This document shows positions 1 through 5,798 of a stretch of 6,479 bases of DNA, piece by piece. Source of the stretch: Woeseiaceae bacterium (GTDB lineage: Bacteria; Pseudomonadota; Gammaproteobacteria; Steroidobacterales; Woeseiaceae). A model generated the notes under the pieces. The model had not been told where the DNA came from. It worked only from the letters and a program-made list of their open reading frames with translations, and made no database searches. The first letter of the stretch is position 1; every line of letters starts with the position of its first letter. The stretch lies in assembly GCA_022615525.1 (NCBI GenBank), contig JAKEGN010000271.1, positions 1-6,479 of the forward strand, in the 5' to 3' direction. Position numbers and translations under genes: made by a program.

Positions 1-170
1 AGACTGTCATTCTTGCCGTGCAAAAGGGCGACAAGGCCGCCGCGACCGCAGCATACAAGGCAGCGGTTCCTGTCATCGACAGCATGACCAACAAGGGCAT
101 CGTGCCGAAGAACAAGGCCGCACGTCACAAGAGCCGCCTGAACAAGATGATCAAGGCGATGGCTGCCTGA
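1..170 (+). CDS. rpsT: 30S ribosomal protein S20, 3' end (partial)
   Basis: This is the C-terminal 55 residues of ribosomal protein S20, a primary binder of 16S rRNA in the small subunit. The first complete codon is at base 3 and the stop is TGA at 168-170. The translated end carries the family signature: a lysine/alanine-rich helix, then KGIVPKNKAARHKSRLNK, and the ending IKAMAA. S20 is normally about 87 residues, so roughly the first 30 lie before the window. It is followed 21 bases later by a strong symmetric terminator and converges on obgE. Nothing in the visible part is unusual. The identification rests on motif recognition over the conserved C-terminal helix. Confidence 0.95.
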   Translation, partial: TVILAVQKGDKAAATAAYKAAVPVIDSMTNKGIVPKNKAARHKSRLNKMIKAMAA

Positions 171-191
171 GGAATACGCCGGACAGGCAAT

Positions 192-219
192 AAAAAAGGA
201 TCCCGCGGGATCCTTTTTT
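192..219. terminator. Bidirectional Rho-independent terminator between rpsT and obgE
   Basis: This is a 28-base perfect palindrome: six A, GGATCCC, GC at the centre, GGGATCC, six T. Read rightward it is a GC-rich hairpin followed by a T run (to base 220) that would end rpsT. Read leftward it is the same hairpin followed by a U run that would end obgE. The obgE stop codon (219-221) overlaps the right-hand T tract, so the palindrome begins inside the last codon of that gene. The symmetry means one element can serve both converging transcripts. Confidence 0.93.
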
Positions 220-1277
220 TATGCCTGCAGGTCGGGAGCAGCCTGTGCTTTCGTCTCGGCTTCCTCGCGCTTCATGCGCTCCAGTTCCCGCATGACGGCC
301 GTCGCCAGCTCCCTGGTGCCCTGACCCGTCAATGCGCTCACTTCGAACACCGGCCCTTCCCAGCCAAGGATCCCGAGCATCTCCGATCGCGCGCGGGACA
401 CGCCGTCTTGCTGAAGCAGGTCGATCTTGTTGATGACCAGCCAGCGCGGCTTGCCCGCGAGATCGGCGGAATATTTTGCAAGCTCTCGCTGGATGGTATT
501 CACCGATTCGGCAGGACTGGATTCGTCTGTCGGCACGATGTCCACCAGGTGCAACAGCAGGCGGGTTCTTTGCAGGTGCTTCAGGAACTGGATGCCGAGC
601 CCGGCACCTTCGGCCGCCCCTTCGATCAGCCCAGGAATATCGGCCATGACAAAACTCTGCAGGGACCCCACCGATACGACACCGAGATTCGGATGCAGTG
701 TCGTGAACGGATAGTCCGCCACCTTGGGCCTCGCAGCGGACATGGCGCGAATCAGGGTCGATTTCCCGGCGTTCGGCAACCCCAGCAAACCAACATCGGC
801 AAGCAGCTTGAGCTCCAGCAACAGGTGTCGTGCTTCGCCCGGTGTGCCGTTCGTGATTTTCCGCGGTGCCCGGTTGGTACTGCTCTTGAAATGAGTATTG
901 CCGAATCCGCCGCGCCCGGCCGCCGCGACTTTCAGCCGCTGCCCCTGGCTGGTCAGGTCACCGATCAGTTCACCCGTATCGACGTCATGCACGACGGTGC
1001 CGACCGGCACGGGAATTTCGAGGTCTGTGCCGGACCGACCGCTCATGTTGCGCCCCGCACCGGCCCGGCCGCTTTCCGCCCGAAACCTTCGCGACATGCG
1101 GAAATCCGCCAGCGTATTCATCCCCTCGTTCGCGACCAGGTAAACGTCGCCGCCTGCACCGCCGTCGCCGCCGTCCGGGCCGCCCTTGTCGACATACTTT
1201 TCGCGACGAAAACTTAAGGAACCGTTGCCACCGTTTCCGGCCTGCACCCTGATCGTTGCTTCGTCGACGAATTTCAT
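219..1277 (-). CDS. obgE: Obg family GTPase ObgE/CgtA
   Basis: This is a 352-residue Obg GTPase, a ribosome-associated protein acting in late 50S assembly and linked to the stringent response. The glycine-rich Obg fold covers about residues 1-158 (MKFVDEATIRV, then glycine clusters such as KGGPDGGDGGAGG). The G domain follows: P-loop GLPNAGKST 166-174, switch I YPFTTLHPNLG 189-199, G3 DIPG 213-216, G4 NKID 283-286 and G5 SAL 314-316. The C-terminal tail is short, charged and alanine-rich (ELERMKREEAETKAQ). The frame is open 15 codons further upstream, but I chose the ATG at 1275-1277 because MKFVDEA is the conserved family N-terminus and AGGAG lies 13 bases before it, a rather long spacing. 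It is the last gene of the rplU-rpmA-obgE unit, separated from rpmA by a terminator hairpin. Confidence 0.96.
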   Translation of the reverse strand: MKFVDEATIRVQAGNGGNGSLSFRREKYVDKGGPDGGDGGAGGDVYLVANEGMNTLADFRMSRRFRAESGRAGAGRNMSGRSGTDLEIPVPVGTVVHDVDTGELIGDLTSQGQRLKVAAAGRGGFGNTHFKSSTNRAPRKITNGTPGEARHLLLELKLLADVGLLGLPNAGKSTLIRAMSAARPKVADYPFTTLHPNLGVVSVGSLQSFVMADIPGLIEGAAEGAGLGIQFLKHLQRTRLLLHLVDIVPTDESSPAESVNTIQRELAKYSADLAGKPRWLVINKIDLLQQDGVSRARSEMLGILGWEGPVFEVSALTGQGTRELATAVMRELERMKREEAETKAQAAPDLQA

Positions 1278-1320
1278 GTGTGTACCCGGACTCCTGGGCC
1301 CTTGCCGATCCGCGCTCCGC

Positions 1321-1348
1321 AAACAAAAAACCCCGCGTGGCAGCGGGG
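1321..1348 (-). terminator. Rho-independent terminator or attenuator between rpmA and obgE
   Basis: On the minus strand CCCCGC and GCGGGG (1331-1336 and 1343-1348) pair across a six-base loop and run straight into six U residues (A tract 1325-1330 on the plus strand), then GUUU. It starts 28 bases after the rpmA stop and ends about 43 bases before the obgE start. I see no convincing promoter in the remaining gap. It therefore probably acts as a partial terminator, giving high L21/L27 and lower ObgE from one transcript. The structure is clear; the partial read-through is inference. Confidence 0.85.
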
Positions 1349-1375
1349 TCTTCCGTGCGATGCTTTCGCGTCAGG

Positions 1376-1633
1376 CTAGCCGGTGACCACGCTCACAAAC
1401 TGGCGACTCTTCGGCCCCTTCTTCTGGAACACCACCGTGCCATTGCTCTTCGCAAACAAGGTGTGATCCCTGCCCATGCCGACGTTCGGGCCGGCATGAA
1501 AAACGGTGCCGCGTTGTCGGACCAGGATATTTCCTGCAACGACGTCCTCACCGCCGAAGATTTTCACGCCAAGGCGCTTGCTCTCCGAATCGCGACCGTT
1601 ACGGCTGCTGCCGCCTGCTTTCTTGTGTGCCAC
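1376..1633 (-). CDS. rpmA: 50S ribosomal protein L27
   Basis: This is the 85-residue L27, a large-subunit protein whose flexible N-terminus reaches the peptidyl transferase centre. The full family pattern is visible: AHKKAGGSSRNGRDSESKRLGVK at the start, then a GGEDVVAGNILVRQRGT segment, HAGPNVGMGRDHTLFA, and a short C-terminal strand. The usual length is about 84-90. The start is a GTG (1631-1633) preceded by GAAGGTG, with seven bases between AAGGTG and the start codon. The N-terminus has no extension of the kind cleaved by Prp in Firmicutes. It lies 62 bases after rplU, in the usual order L21-L27-Obg, and is followed by a terminator. Stop is TAG. Confidence 0.97.
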   Translation of the reverse strand: MAHKKAGGSSRNGRDSESKRLGVKIFGGEDVVAGNILVRQRGTVFHAGPNVGMGRDHTLFAKSNGTVVFQKKGPKSRQFVSVVTG

Positions 1634-1653
1634 TGCAATTCACCTTCTGTCGG

Positions 1654-1677
1654 GGCCGGCGCAACAAATCACCGGCC
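1654..1677 (-). other. Inverted repeat in the rplU-rpmA spacer
   Basis: GGCCGG (1654-1659) and CCGGCC (1672-1677) can form a six-base-pair GC stem with a 12-base loop in the 62-base gap upstream of the rpmA ribosome binding site. There is no U tract after it on the minus strand, so it is not a normal terminator. It could stabilise or space the mRNA, or be chance in GC-rich DNA. Confidence 0.3.
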
Positions 1678-1695
1678 GTAATTCAAAAAATCGTA

Positions 1696-2172
1696 TCAGG
1701 CGCCCTTTTTCTTCGCCGCCTTCTTCTTGCCGGCCGGTTTCTTGGCTGCTTTCTTCTCCGAGCCCTTGGCCGATGCCTTTTTCGCGGCCGCCTTCTTGCT
1801 TGTAGCTTTCCTGGCCGCCGGCTTGTCGGTTGCCGTATCCGTCGCCAGAGCTTTTGCGGCGCCACTGCGGATGTCGATGATCTCGACCTCCGTAAAGAAC
1901 TGGCGGTGCGTGTGCCTGCGCAGGTAGTTTTGACGGCGCCGGAACTTGACCACGTTGACCTTGCGCGACTTGCCTTGGGCCAGGACCCTGGCATCCACCG
2001 CCATGCCCTCGATGAGCGGCGAGCCCAGCTTGATGTCGCTGCCCTCGCCCACCAACAGGACTTCGTCGAAGCTGATGTTCGCGCCCTCGTTGGCGTCGAT
2101 TTTCTCGAGCTTCAGGCGCTCGCCCTTGCTGGCGCGGTACTGCTTACCGCCGGTGCGAAACACTGCGTACAT
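1696..2172 (-). CDS. rplU: 50S ribosomal protein L21 with lysine/alanine-rich C-terminal extension
   Basis: This 158-residue L21 is a large-subunit protein bound to 23S rRNA. Residues 1-102 are the ordinary L21 fold: MYAVFRTGGKQYRASKG at the start, DEVLLVGEG about 36-44, and the signature KVNVVKFRRRQNYLRRHTHRQ about 71-91. Residues 103-158 form a long basic tail of repeated KKAAAKKA/AKKPAGKKKAAKKKGA type, resembling histone H1-like tails. L21 is normally about 103 residues, so the tail adds about half again. The ATG at 2170-2172 is chosen because MYAVF is the family N-terminus and GGAG lies nine bases before it; an in-frame ATG at 2187 is less likely. It is the first gene of the rplU-rpmA-obgE unit and divergent from ispB. 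Confidence 0.95.
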   Translation of the reverse strand: MYAVFRTGGKQYRASKGERLKLEKIDANEGANISFDEVLLVGEGSDIKLGSPLIEGMAVDARVLAQGKSRKVNVVKFRRRQNYLRRHTHRQFFTEVEIIDIRSGAAKALATDTATDKPAARKATSKKAAAKKASAKGSEKKAAKKPAGKKKAAKKKGA

Positions 2173-2295
2173 CGTTGCGAACTCCATGGTGCCGCTCACA
2201 CCTAACGCGCAAGCTACTGAGAAACAAGAGGTTTTTAAGGTATCGGCCGGCCGGAAACTGCCGTGTCCGGGGCCCGCCGCCGCAAAAGAGCCGGA

Positions 2296-2324
2296 ATTCT
2301 ATAGAGTTCATGCGGCCGGGTCAA
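2296..2324 (-). promoter_or_regulatory. Sigma70-type promoter for rplU
   Basis: On the minus strand TTGACC (2319-2324) and TAGAAT (2296-2301) are separated by exactly 17 bases, close to the TTGACA/TATAAT consensus. Transcription would start near 2289 and give an rplU leader of about 115 bases. This is by far the best promoter match in the divergent gap and the right place for a ribosomal protein promoter. No equally good promoter for ispB was found on the other strand. The start site is predicted from the motif only. Confidence 0.65.
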
Positions 2325-2439
2325 CGCTCACCGCAGAAGAATCTGGCTGGATTTCAACAGCTTGCAAATTGAGCCGAGGATCCGCGTTGGCCGGTGGCCG
2401 GTCGCCAATGCAGGGATAATCAGGCATTATCGGACCCGT

Positions 2440-3438
2440 ATGCAAGCCGCCGAAAAAGCAAGCATTTCTCCTGGAATCGAGGACGCCAAGGCGCTCGCTG
2501 CCGGCGACATGCGTGCCGTCGACGAGCTCATCCGCCGCTCACTGGAAAGCGATGTTGCGCTGGTGTCACAAGTGTCGCAATACATCGTTACCAGCGGCGG
2601 TAAACGCCTGAGGCCATTGATCGTCCTGCTGGCCGCCCGCGCGCTGGGCTATGCGGGACGGCACCACGTGCACGCGGCAGCCATCATCGAATTCATTCAT
2701 ACCGCGACCCTGTTGCACGACGATGTCGTCGATTCATCGGCGAGGCGCCGTGGTCGCGAGACCGCCAACACCGTTTTCGGCAACCAGGCGAGTGTGCTGG
2801 TCGGCGATTTCCTGTATTCGCGGGCCTTCCAGATGATGGTGGAGATAGGCCGGATGCCGGTCATGCGCATCCTCGCCGATGCGACCAACACCATTGCGGC
2901 AGGCGAAGTCATGCAGCTCATGAACGTGCACGACCCGGACCTCTCGGAATACGACTACCGCCAGGTGATCTACCGCAAGACCGCCCGCCTGTTCGAGGCC
3001 GGGGCACAGATCGCCGCGATACTCGCCGGCCGGCATGCCGATGACGAGGATGCAATGATCCTGTACGGGCGCAACCTCGGCACGGCTTTCCAGCTCATCG
3101 ACGACGCGCTGGACTACGGTGCAAGCGCCGAGGAACTCGGCAAGAACCTTGGCGACGACCTGGCCGAGGGCAAGGCGACCTTGCCGCTGATCCATGCCAT
3201 GAAGCATTGCTCGGACAGCCAGCGAAATATGATCCGTCGCGCAATCGAGGACAGTGAATCCGCCAACCTCCGGGATATCCAGGCGATCATTGAATCGACC
3301 GGGGCCCTCCAGTACACTGCGGCGCGCGCTCAGGAGGCCGCCAATCTGGCGATCGATGCACTGTCCGGAATTCCCGACTCGGACTGGAAAGACGCACTGA
3401 TCGCAATCGCGGAGTTCGCCGTCAACCGACGATCCTGA
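2440..3438 (+). CDS. ispB: Polyprenyl (octaprenyl) diphosphate synthase
   Basis: This is a 332-residue trans-prenyltransferase that elongates farnesyl diphosphate with isopentenyl diphosphate to make the side chain of ubiquinone/menaquinone. The motifs seen are GGKRLRP 53-59, the first aspartate-rich motif DDVVD 94-98, GDFLYSRAF 122-130, RKTA 179-182, and the second aspartate-rich motif DDALD 221-225 followed by a KNLGDDLAEGKATLP segment. The residue five before the first motif is alanine (A89) within HTATLLHDD, as in long-chain synthases such as E. coli IspB (323 residues). The exact chain length cannot be read from this. The frame is open upstream to a TTG at 2362, but the ATG at 2440 fits family length better; its ribosome binding site is poor. 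Divergent from rplU, the usual gammaproteobacterial arrangement. Confidence 0.95.
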   Translation: MQAAEKASISPGIEDAKALAAGDMRAVDELIRRSLESDVALVSQVSQYIVTSGGKRLRPLIVLLAARALGYAGRHHVHAAAIIEFIHTATLLHDDVVDSSARRRGRETANTVFGNQASVLVGDFLYSRAFQMMVEIGRMPVMRILADATNTIAAGEVMQLMNVHDPDLSEYDYRQVIYRKTARLFEAGAQIAAILAGRHADDEDAMILYGRNLGTAFQLIDDALDYGASAEELGKNLGDDLAEGKATLPLIHAMKHCSDSQRNMIRRAIEDSESANLRDIQAIIESTGALQYTAARAQEAANLAIDALSGIPDSDWKDALIAIAEFAVNRRS

Positions 3439-3460
3439 TTGTCGAGATTCCATTCGAGCA

Positions 3461-3537
3461 CGGGGTGTAGCTCAGCCTGGTAGAGCACTGCGTTCGGGAC
3501 GCAGGGGCCGAAGGTTCAAATCCTTTCACCCCGACCA
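3461..3537 (+). tRNA. tRNA-Pro (anticodon CGG)
   Basis: This is a full 77-base cloverleaf with encoded CCA. Acceptor stem CGGGGTG/CACCCCG, D arm GCTC/GAGC, anticodon stem CTGCG/CGCAG with loop TTCGGGA, five-base variable loop, T arm GAAGG-TTCAAAT-CCTTT (one G-U pair), discriminator A and CCA. The anticodon CGG at 3495-3497 reads CCG proline codons, the role of proK in E. coli. The C1-G72 pair and A73 fit bacterial tRNA-Pro identity. It starts 22 bases after the ispB stop, so it may be processed from ispB read-through; no separate promoter was evident. Confidence 0.97.
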
Positions 3538-3548
3538 GATCCAACAAG

Positions 3549-3591
3549 CGAAATTGCCGCTGTATTTTACCGGCACCGCACCGAAATTTCG
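3549..3591 (+). other. Composite inverted repeat downstream of tRNA-Pro
   Basis: CGAAATT (3549-3555) pairs with AATTTCG (3585-3591), and nested inside TGCCG (3555-3559) pairs with CGGCA (3571-3575), sharing one base. The arrangement leaves an asymmetric loop on the 3' side. It begins 12 bases after the CCA end, where the tRNA 3' trailer would lie. No U tract follows, so it is not a convincing intrinsic terminator. It may help end or process the tRNA transcript. Confidence 0.35.
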
Positions 3592-3596
3592 TTCAC

Positions 3597-3629
3597 GGCA
3601 CGTTTTGCAAGGGCGCAGAACAGCGTGCC
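3597..3629. terminator. Weak hairpin between tRNA-Pro and the dehydroquinase gene
   Basis: GGCACG+TTTTGC (3597-3608) pairs with GCAGAA (3615-3620) and CGTGCC (3624-3629), with a three-base bulge and one G-T wobble, around a six-base loop. It lies 14 bases past the stop of the leftward dehydroquinase gene and between two converging transcripts, where a terminator is expected. Neither strand has a following T tract, so Rho-independent termination is doubtful. Confidence 0.3.
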
Positions 3630-3643
3630 CTGAAGTTCGGCGC

Positions 3644-4663
3644 TTAACTATCGATCAAGTCTGCCATCAGTTGTAGCGAAAGTGCGTAGCCGGAAGTTCC
3701 CAGTCCGGCAACTATCCCGTCAACCACGGGAGAAACATAGGAGAACTGTCGAAATGCTTCCCGAAGATGCGGGTTCGAAATGTGCAATTCGATTTTTGGC
3801 CTCGGGTTGGCTCGAAGCGCATCGTGGATTGCCACGGACGTGTGTGTGTACGCTGCGGCGTTGACGATTATGCCCTTCGCTACGTCGATAGCTTCCTGGA
3901 TCCAGTCGACCAGCTCACCTTCGTGATTGGTCTGGCGGAACTCGACGTCAAGACCTCGTTGTACTCCGACCTCTGCACAACGGCGCGCCAGATCTTCGAG
4001 TGTCAGGCGACCATAGATCTCTGGCTCACGGCGCCCGAGCAGATTCAGGTTCGGCCCATTCAATATGAAGACTTTGTCTACTTTATTTATTCGCCTGTTG
4101 TGATCCCTGTGGTGAACTTGCAGTCGCAATCCGATCGCACGTATGGCCGCCAAGTAACTGTTTAGGCCGAAGCCGCAGATAAACCCCATGTCCCCGCCGT
4201 CCTCGCGCAGCGGTTGGGTACTTTCAGCGCCATGGTGAAAAATATTGTTGATGTGAACTTCGATCACCGGCTTATTGAGATGCGCAATGGTTTGTATCGC
4301 CGCGCGGTAATTTTCGATCGGTACGGTCGTCGCCCGTGAGTAGCCGACGGGGTTGACTATCACACCGTCGAACTCCTGGCTTTCGCGCGCTAACCACTGA
4401 GACACCTTGTCCAGATCCTCGGTATGGCGAAAATCGAGCTGAATTCCGAATTGCTCGCAAAGTGCCCTGGAAGCATCCCTGATCATTGTCAGACCCAGCC
4501 CACGATCGCTTTTTGCGCCATCGACGCTGAGGTCGCCCAGCCCAGGTCCATTGACAATGAGAATTGATGGTTTCAATTGATCCGTTCTTCGGTGTCGGCC
4601 GATCAAGGATGAAACTCGAATTGCGGTTAGTACGCAAAGTCGGACCGCAATTTCTGCAGCCAT
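3644..4663 (-). CDS. Tandem type II 3-dehydroquinate dehydratase-like protein (degenerate N-domain, intact C-domain)
   Basis: This 339-residue protein has two type II dehydroquinase (AroQ) domains; the family enzyme is about 145-150 residues and interconverts 3-dehydroquinate and 3-dehydroshikimate. The C-domain (about 198-338) has NGPNLNLLG, GRREPEIYG with Arg212 and general-base Tyr217, VNAAAYTHTS with Asn268 and His274, Asp281, ELHISN with His294 and Ser296, then REAFR. It looks active, with Ala replacing the usual Pro after Asn268. The N-domain (about 34-180) aligns throughout (ILIVNGPG, VNPVGY, PVIEVHINN, GFICGFG) but lacks the GxREPxxYG lid and both arginines. It has Arg for the active-site His and Asn for Asp and Ser, keeping only Asn104 and His137. 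ATG 4661-4663 is chosen tentatively; a TTG at 4574-4576, just before the conserved fold, is also possible. It lies downstream of the TetR gene on the same strand and its GC is lower than neighbours. Role unknown: quinate/shikimate catabolism or a regulated shikimate step are guesses. Confidence 0.88.
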   Translation of the reverse strand: MAAEIAVRLCVLTAIRVSSLIGRHRRTDQLKPSILIVNGPGLGDLSVDGAKSDRGLGLTMIRDASRALCEQFGIQLDFRHTEDLDKVSQWLARESQEFDGVIVNPVGYSRATTVPIENYRAAIQTIAHLNKPVIEVHINNIFHHGAESTQPLREDGGDMGFICGFGLNSYLAAIRAIGLRLQVHHRDHNRRINKVDKVFILNGPNLNLLGRREPEIYGRLTLEDLARRCAEVGVQRGLDVEFRQTNHEGELVDWIQEAIDVAKGIIVNAAAYTHTSVAIHDALRANPRPKIELHISNPHLREAFRQFSYVSPVVDGIVAGLGTSGYALSLQLMADLIDS

Positions 4664-4918
4664 CAACTATACGCAAGGATTCATGCAGTGCCAAACCGGA
4701 GCCTCTGGCCCGAAGATCATCGTGTTGTGGCGGACTACGCTTTAGGAGATTGTCCCTTACAACCAACCTCGTCAGCTTCGGATTTCATACGTACCTAAAG
4801 ATCACTTTGCACTCGACAACAGGCAAGATGCGGGCGATCCTAATACGTCATGACGCGACGCCCCCGCAAACCGCAACACGGCCTTGTGCAGCAATTGGTC
4901 GCGCATGAACTTCGGGCG
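4664..4918 (-). other. Spacer between TetR gene and tandem dehydroquinase gene
   Basis: This 255-base gap lies upstream of the dehydroquinase start and downstream of the TetR stop. I found no recognisable gene and no convincing -35/-10 pair. Its length suggests that the dehydroquinase may have its own promoter rather than being tightly coupled to the TetR gene. A ten-base perfect palindrome, CGTCATGACG at 4846-4855, is the only notable symmetric site. Confidence 0.4.
4846..4855. promoter_or_regulatory. Ten-base palindrome, possible operator
   Basis: CGTCATGACG is perfectly symmetric and sits in the gap upstream of the tandem dehydroquinase gene and just past the TetR gene. TetR-family operators are palindromic but usually longer (about 15-20 bases or more), and no second copy was found near the efflux gene. 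This is a weak candidate. Confidence 0.15.
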
Positions 4919-5488
4919 TTATGGTGCTTGTGCGTACCTGGCAATCGTGTCCACGATCGCTGCCCGGCGCGCCGAATGTACCGCCTTGTCAGTAAATTCC
5001 CGATCAGATAGGTATCCGAAGGTGTGTTGATCGGATACATTGAAGAACGACAACGCGCAGATACTCATGTGCAGGTCGACGGGGTCAAAGTCACTCCGGA
5101 AAACACCCTCCTCCACGCCGCGCTTGCAAAGTCCTTTGATAAGCTCGAAAGCGCGCCGGTGAGCCGGCTTCAGGTCCGGCAGCTGACGGATGTACGCACC
5201 GTTGTGGATATTTTCCGTCATTATCACGCGAATCAAGTCCGAGTGAGTCGCCTGATAGTCGACAATGATCTCGACCAGTCTGCGCAACGCGAACATGCGC
5301 GGCAAGCCTTCAAGTTGAAACTCCGTTTCGACGTCGCGAATGCGCCGATAGCTTTCCTTTAGAACCGCAAGGTACAGGCCCTCCTTGCTTTTGTAGTAGT
5401 AATAGATCATGCGTTTGCTGGTACGGGTTCTGTCCGCGATCCCGTCAACCCTTGCCCCGCTGAACCCGTTTTGTGAGAACTCCCGCAA
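4919..5488 (-). CDS. TetR/AcrR family transcriptional regulator (start unresolved)
   Basis: This is a DNA-binding repressor of the TetR family. The helix-turn-helix is clear: ALREFSQNGFSGARVDGIADRTRTSKRMIYYYYKSKEGLYLAVL, followed by a helical ligand-binding/dimerisation domain of about 140 residues (VDYQATHSDLIRVIMTENIHNGAYI and on). The position given starts at a TTG (5486-5488), the only usual start codon in frame, but this cuts helix 1. The frame is open back to a TGA at 5666-5668, and the codons just upstream read RPRVKDADATRENILNEA, exactly what a TetR N-terminus looks like. Translation probably begins further upstream, by a rare start codon or after a frameshift. It is divergent from the RND adaptor gene, so efflux control is likely; it precedes the tandem dehydroquinase on the same strand. 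The ligand is unknown. Confidence 0.85.
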   Translation of the reverse strand: MREFSQNGFSGARVDGIADRTRTSKRMIYYYYKSKEGLYLAVLKESYRRIRDVETEFQLEGLPRMFALRRLVEIIVDYQATHSDLIRVIMTENIHNGAYIRQLPDLKPAHRRAFELIKGLCKRGVEEGVFRSDFDPVDLHMSICALSFFNVSDQHTFGYLSDREFTDKAVHSARRAAIVDTIARYAQAP

Positions 5489-5722
5489 CGCCTCGTTCAG
5501 GATGTTCTCGCGTGTCGCGTCAGCATCTTTGACTCGCGGCCTGATGGATTTCTTTCTCGACTCCTTGTTTAGTTTACTGGTCTGCCCTGGCTTAACGCAT
5601 CTCTGTTCATTCAGCTGTCGTCCTGGATTTGGTGTTCTGATCCTGACTCTCGGCGATGGGCCTGATCACGACGACCATACGCGGTTATGGCATCCCGTAG
5701 AACGTGGGGGAGGCCTCGCGTA

Positions 5723-5791
5723 CTAAGCCCTGGCGACCGTCGAAACCAGGGCATAAACCCGTCCGCGAATGAAAACGTCGATATACGCCAT
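5723..5791 (-). CDS. Possible 22-residue leader peptide or small protein
   Basis: This short ORF reads MAYIDVFIRGRVYALVSTVA followed by RA and TAG. Its support is the ribosome binding site: AAGGAGG, a seven-base match to the anti-Shine-Dalgarno, sits seven bases before the ATG at 5789-5791. It lies upstream of the TetR gene on the same strand, so it could be a leader peptide or a small amphipathic protein. The AAGGAGG lies in one arm of an inverted repeat (5799-5820). I recognise no family. The frame is open further upstream (to about 5935), so the ATG could also be internal to a non-coding stretch. Confidence 0.3.
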   Translation of the reverse strand: MAYIDVFIRGRVYALVSTVARA

Positions 5792-5798
5792 CCTTGCC

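Noticed and set aside
408..1217. Long plus-strand open frame (269 codons) across the obgE region
   Set aside because: It is antisense to obgE, whose every GTPase motif is intact; the translation has no recognisable domain and is a by-product of GC-rich codon bias.
2362..2439. TTG start giving ispB 26 extra N-terminal residues
   Set aside because: The extra residues (QIEPRIRVGRWPVANAG) do not resemble prenyl synthase N-termini, and the ATG at 2440 gives a length close to that of E. coli IspB.
2734..3453. Minus-strand open frame of 239 codons
   Set aside because: It is antisense to ispB, which carries both aspartate-rich motifs; no domain is recognisable in the antisense translation.
3767..4165. 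Plus-strand open frame of 132 codons
   Set aside because: It is antisense to the C-terminal dehydroquinase domain, whose active-site residues are conserved.
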